DNA of 64,000 nt, from positions 10,064-74,063 of the forward strand of contig JAZKDT010000004.1 in NCBI GenBank assembly GCA_040387475.1. Reading direction: 5' to 3'. Origin of the DNA: UBA4416 sp040387475 (GTDB taxonomy: Bacteria > Bacteroidota > Bacteroidia > B-17B0 > Aurantibacillaceae). The notes beneath the pieces were generated by a model. It ran no database searches. It had not been told where the DNA came from and was given only the letters and a program-made list of their open reading frames with translations. Both the position numbers and the translations under genes were made by a program. Positions 62,426-64,000 of this stretch are shown here, one piece after another. Positions within the stretch are counted from its first letter, which is position 1; each line of letters opens with the position of its first letter.

Positions 62426-64000
62426 TTATTTTACTTTGGAAAGTAGCGTTACGTGACCCGTTTTTACAATTGATTGCCCCGACATCGCTGTTATTTCTGC
62501 CTGGTATATATAAACCCCCTGATCGCATAGCTGACCTTTGTTTTTACCATCCCAGCCAATGTTGTCGCCATTGCTTTTGAAAATTTCTACACCCCAACGG
62601 TTGAAAATTGTTAATTTAATTTCAGCTATTCCAAATCCCATCGGTATAAACACTTCATTTTTTTCATCACCGTTAGGAGTAAATGCATTTGGTATATATA
62701 CATTCCAATCTTTTGTAACGGTAATGCACACGATATCCGTATTTCTACAACCTGCACTAGAAACTCCTTCCAGAGTGTAACAGGTATTTTCCTGCGGATT
62801 CACTGTAACTGTTGGGCAATAATTACAATCCAGTTTAACTCCTGTAGAAGCATTAATAAACCCAACAGGCGTGTTACCTGTGCCGTTCAGTGTAATGATA
62901 TGATCAATATTAATTGTGCTATCAATACCTGCGTCTAAAATTGGCAACCCATTTACTGTTATTTGAATAGTGGCTGTACTACTGCAATTGTTGGAGGTTC
63001 CCGTAACTGTATATATGCTAATTCCTGAACCAATTGGCCGCACGGTAGTGGTTGAATCGTAAATATCACTAACACCGGTTGTTGGGCTCCATGTATATGT
63101 GGTTCCGCCGGTAGCGTATATTAATGTTGACTGTCCTTCACAAATAATCGGTCCGGGGCCGGTTACAATAACAGGGAGAGGCGTTACAACTATTTGAATT
63201 GTTTTGGTGTCTATGCAGCCAAATGTAGTTTGTCCGTTAGAGCCGGTAGCTGTATAAATAGTGGTTGACAAAGGTGTTGCAGTAGTAGTACCCGAATTAA
63301 CATTGTTTACAGTGCCCGGCGACCATGTATAGGAAGATGCACCGCTTGCAGTTAAAGTGCTTGTGTTACCAATACAAATAACGGGCGTACTCGCTGACAC
63401 AGCCAGCGTTGGAGTAGGGATTACAGTTACGGTTGAGGGTGAAGTGCTTACACATCCTAAAGGCGATACCCCCGTTACCGTATATGTTTGAGTGATTGGA
63501 GGGGTTGAAATTACAGTGGCCGACGTGGTTGTATTTAGGTTGGTAGCCGGACTCCAAACGTAGGTTGAACCGCCGGTGGCAGTCAATGTAGCTTGTTGTG
63601 TGGAACAAATAGTATGCGATGTAGAAGTGATCGTGGGATTTACAGTTACCGTTACAACAACCTGGCTCACATCGGTACAATTACTGTTTGCACCGGTTAC
63701 CGAATAGGTTTCGGTATTTGCAGGCGTTGCTATTACGGTTGATCCATTGGCAGAATTTAAGGTCGCTGAGGGCGTCCATGTGTAATTAGTTGCACCACTG
63801 ACAATAAGTGTAGCAGACGCTGCCGGACAAATAATTGCTGAAGAAGAACTAACACTAATGGTAGGCGTAGTAACAACGGTTATAGTGGTAACAGCACTGT
63901 TAATACATGTATTCAGATCCGTTCCGGTAACCGTATAAGTTTCGGTAGCGTTGGTTGTAGATGTAACCAAACTTCCGGTAGAACTACTTAAATTAATGCT
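62426..64000 (-). CDS. T9SS type B repeat protein, N-terminal part outside window
   Basis: The frame is open to base 64000, so at least 524 residues are present and the start lies beyond. It has about five Ig/PKD-like repeats of roughly 80 residues, each with a C/G-rich S-x-T-L-x-A-S/T-G-x-x-x-Y-T-W-S/T-P core. Then follows a spacer with C-N-Y-C-P-T-V-T-V-N-P and a type B sorting domain (Y-I-P-N-A-F-T-P-N-G-D-E-K-N-E-V; F-N-R-W-G-V-E-I-F; G-H-V-T-L-L). It looks like a long surface adhesin or gliding-related protein. It stands alone on this strand within the window. Confidence 0.88.
   Translation of the reverse strand, partial: SINLSSSTGSLVTSTTNATETYTVTGTDLNTCINSAVTTITVVTTPTISVSSSSAIICPAASATLIVSGATNYTWTPSATLNSANGSTVIATPANTETYSVTGANSNCTDVSQVVVTVTVNPTITSTSHTICSTQQATLTATGGSTYVWSPATNLNTTTSATVISTPPITQTYTVTGVSPLGCVSTSPSTVTVIPTPTLAVSASTPVICIGNTSTLTASGASSYTWSPGTVNNVNSGTTTATPLSTTIYTATGSNGQTTFGCIDTKTIQIVVTPLPVIVTGPGPIICEGQSTLIYATGGTTYTWSPTTGVSDIYDSTTTVRPIGSGISIYTVTGTSNNCSSTATIQITVNGLPILDAGIDSTINIDHIITLNGTGNTPVGFINASTGVKLDCNYCPTVTVNPQENTCYTLEGVSSAGCRNTDIVCITVTKDWNVYIPNAFTPNGDEKNEVFIPMGFGIAEIKLTIFNRWGVEIFKSNGDNIGWDGKNKGQLCDQGVYIYQAEITAMSGQSIVKTGHVTLLSKVK

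Noticed and set aside
62426..64000. Large tandem repeat as a mobile element
   Set aside because: The repetition is at protein level (Ig/PKD-type domains of a T9SS protein), not DNA transposition.
1..64000. Defence island, prophage, transposon or biosynthetic cluster
   Set aside because: I found no transposase, integrase, phage structural gene, restriction or CRISPR gene, or PKS/NRPS. The genes are housekeeping, envelope and secreted proteins.

Overview
The window looks like a chromosomal segment of a Bacteroidota bacterium, probably a Flavobacteriales- or Sphingobacteriales-like lineage. It is AT-rich. Four proteins carry type IX secretion (T9SS) C-terminal sorting domains of type A or B. 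There are LytS/LytTR regulatory pairs, DUF3857 proteins, an S46 dipeptidyl peptidase, and promoters of the TTTG-N18/19-TAnnTTTG form. Several starts are GTG or TTG. Two runs of ten N (2354-2363 and 29809-29818) are scaffold joins, and each lies inside a gene.

Layout. 1-5.3 kb: 3' end of a U32 peptidase, two overlapping DUF3857/transglutaminase-fold proteins (one with an intact triad, one without), and a GNAT acetyltransferase. 5.4-10.5 kb: ftsK and mtaB, set among dense palindromic dispersed repeats. 10.6-11.8 kb: a small protein made of three internal repeats, a strictly periodic 21-bp array, and an XRE-type regulator. 11.8-16.6 kb: envelope and hypothetical proteins (DUF748, an outer-membrane-like protein, a lipoprotein). 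16.6-23.4 kb: S46 peptidase, purine nucleoside phosphorylase, LpxK, a secreted PHB-depolymerase-like esterase and a T9SS type B protein. 23.4-32.6 kb: a propeller sensor kinase with its LytTR regulator, DPP-IV, a patatin phospholipase and a porin. 32.6-41.4 kb: CPA2 antiporter, a second LytS/LytTR pair, an EEP nuclease, a LolD-type ATPase and a PorE-like OmpA protein. 41.4-45.4 kb: metH under a SAM-I riboswitch. 45.4-54.7 kb: DUF proteins, an OmpR-type regulator, an M43 protease, pdxJ, a propeller/cytochrome-like lipoprotein with a DCC protein, YdcF, RNase H, a cyanophycinase-like peptidase and a thioredoxin. 54.9 kb: tRNA-Lys. 55.6-58.8 kb: kdnA-kdnB-kdsA. 58.9-64 kb: secreted and repeat proteins, folA, an exonuclease, gpsA, and a large T9SS type B adhesin-like protein that runs off the end.

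How the genes fit together. Most of the content is envelope biogenesis and protein or peptide use. LPS genes are lpxK and the kdnA-kdnB-kdsA set, which points to 8-amino-Kdo in lipid A-core. Outer-membrane and T9SS components and cargo are present. Two dipeptidyl peptidases with complementary specificities (Asp/Glu-specific S46 and Pro-type DPP-IV) and a secreted M43 protease suggest protein-based nutrition. I see no phage, transposase, CRISPR array or defence island. The least explained signals are the 12-unit 21-bp array before the XRE gene, the nested palindrome near 8.5 kb, and the tandem active/inactive DUF3857 pair.
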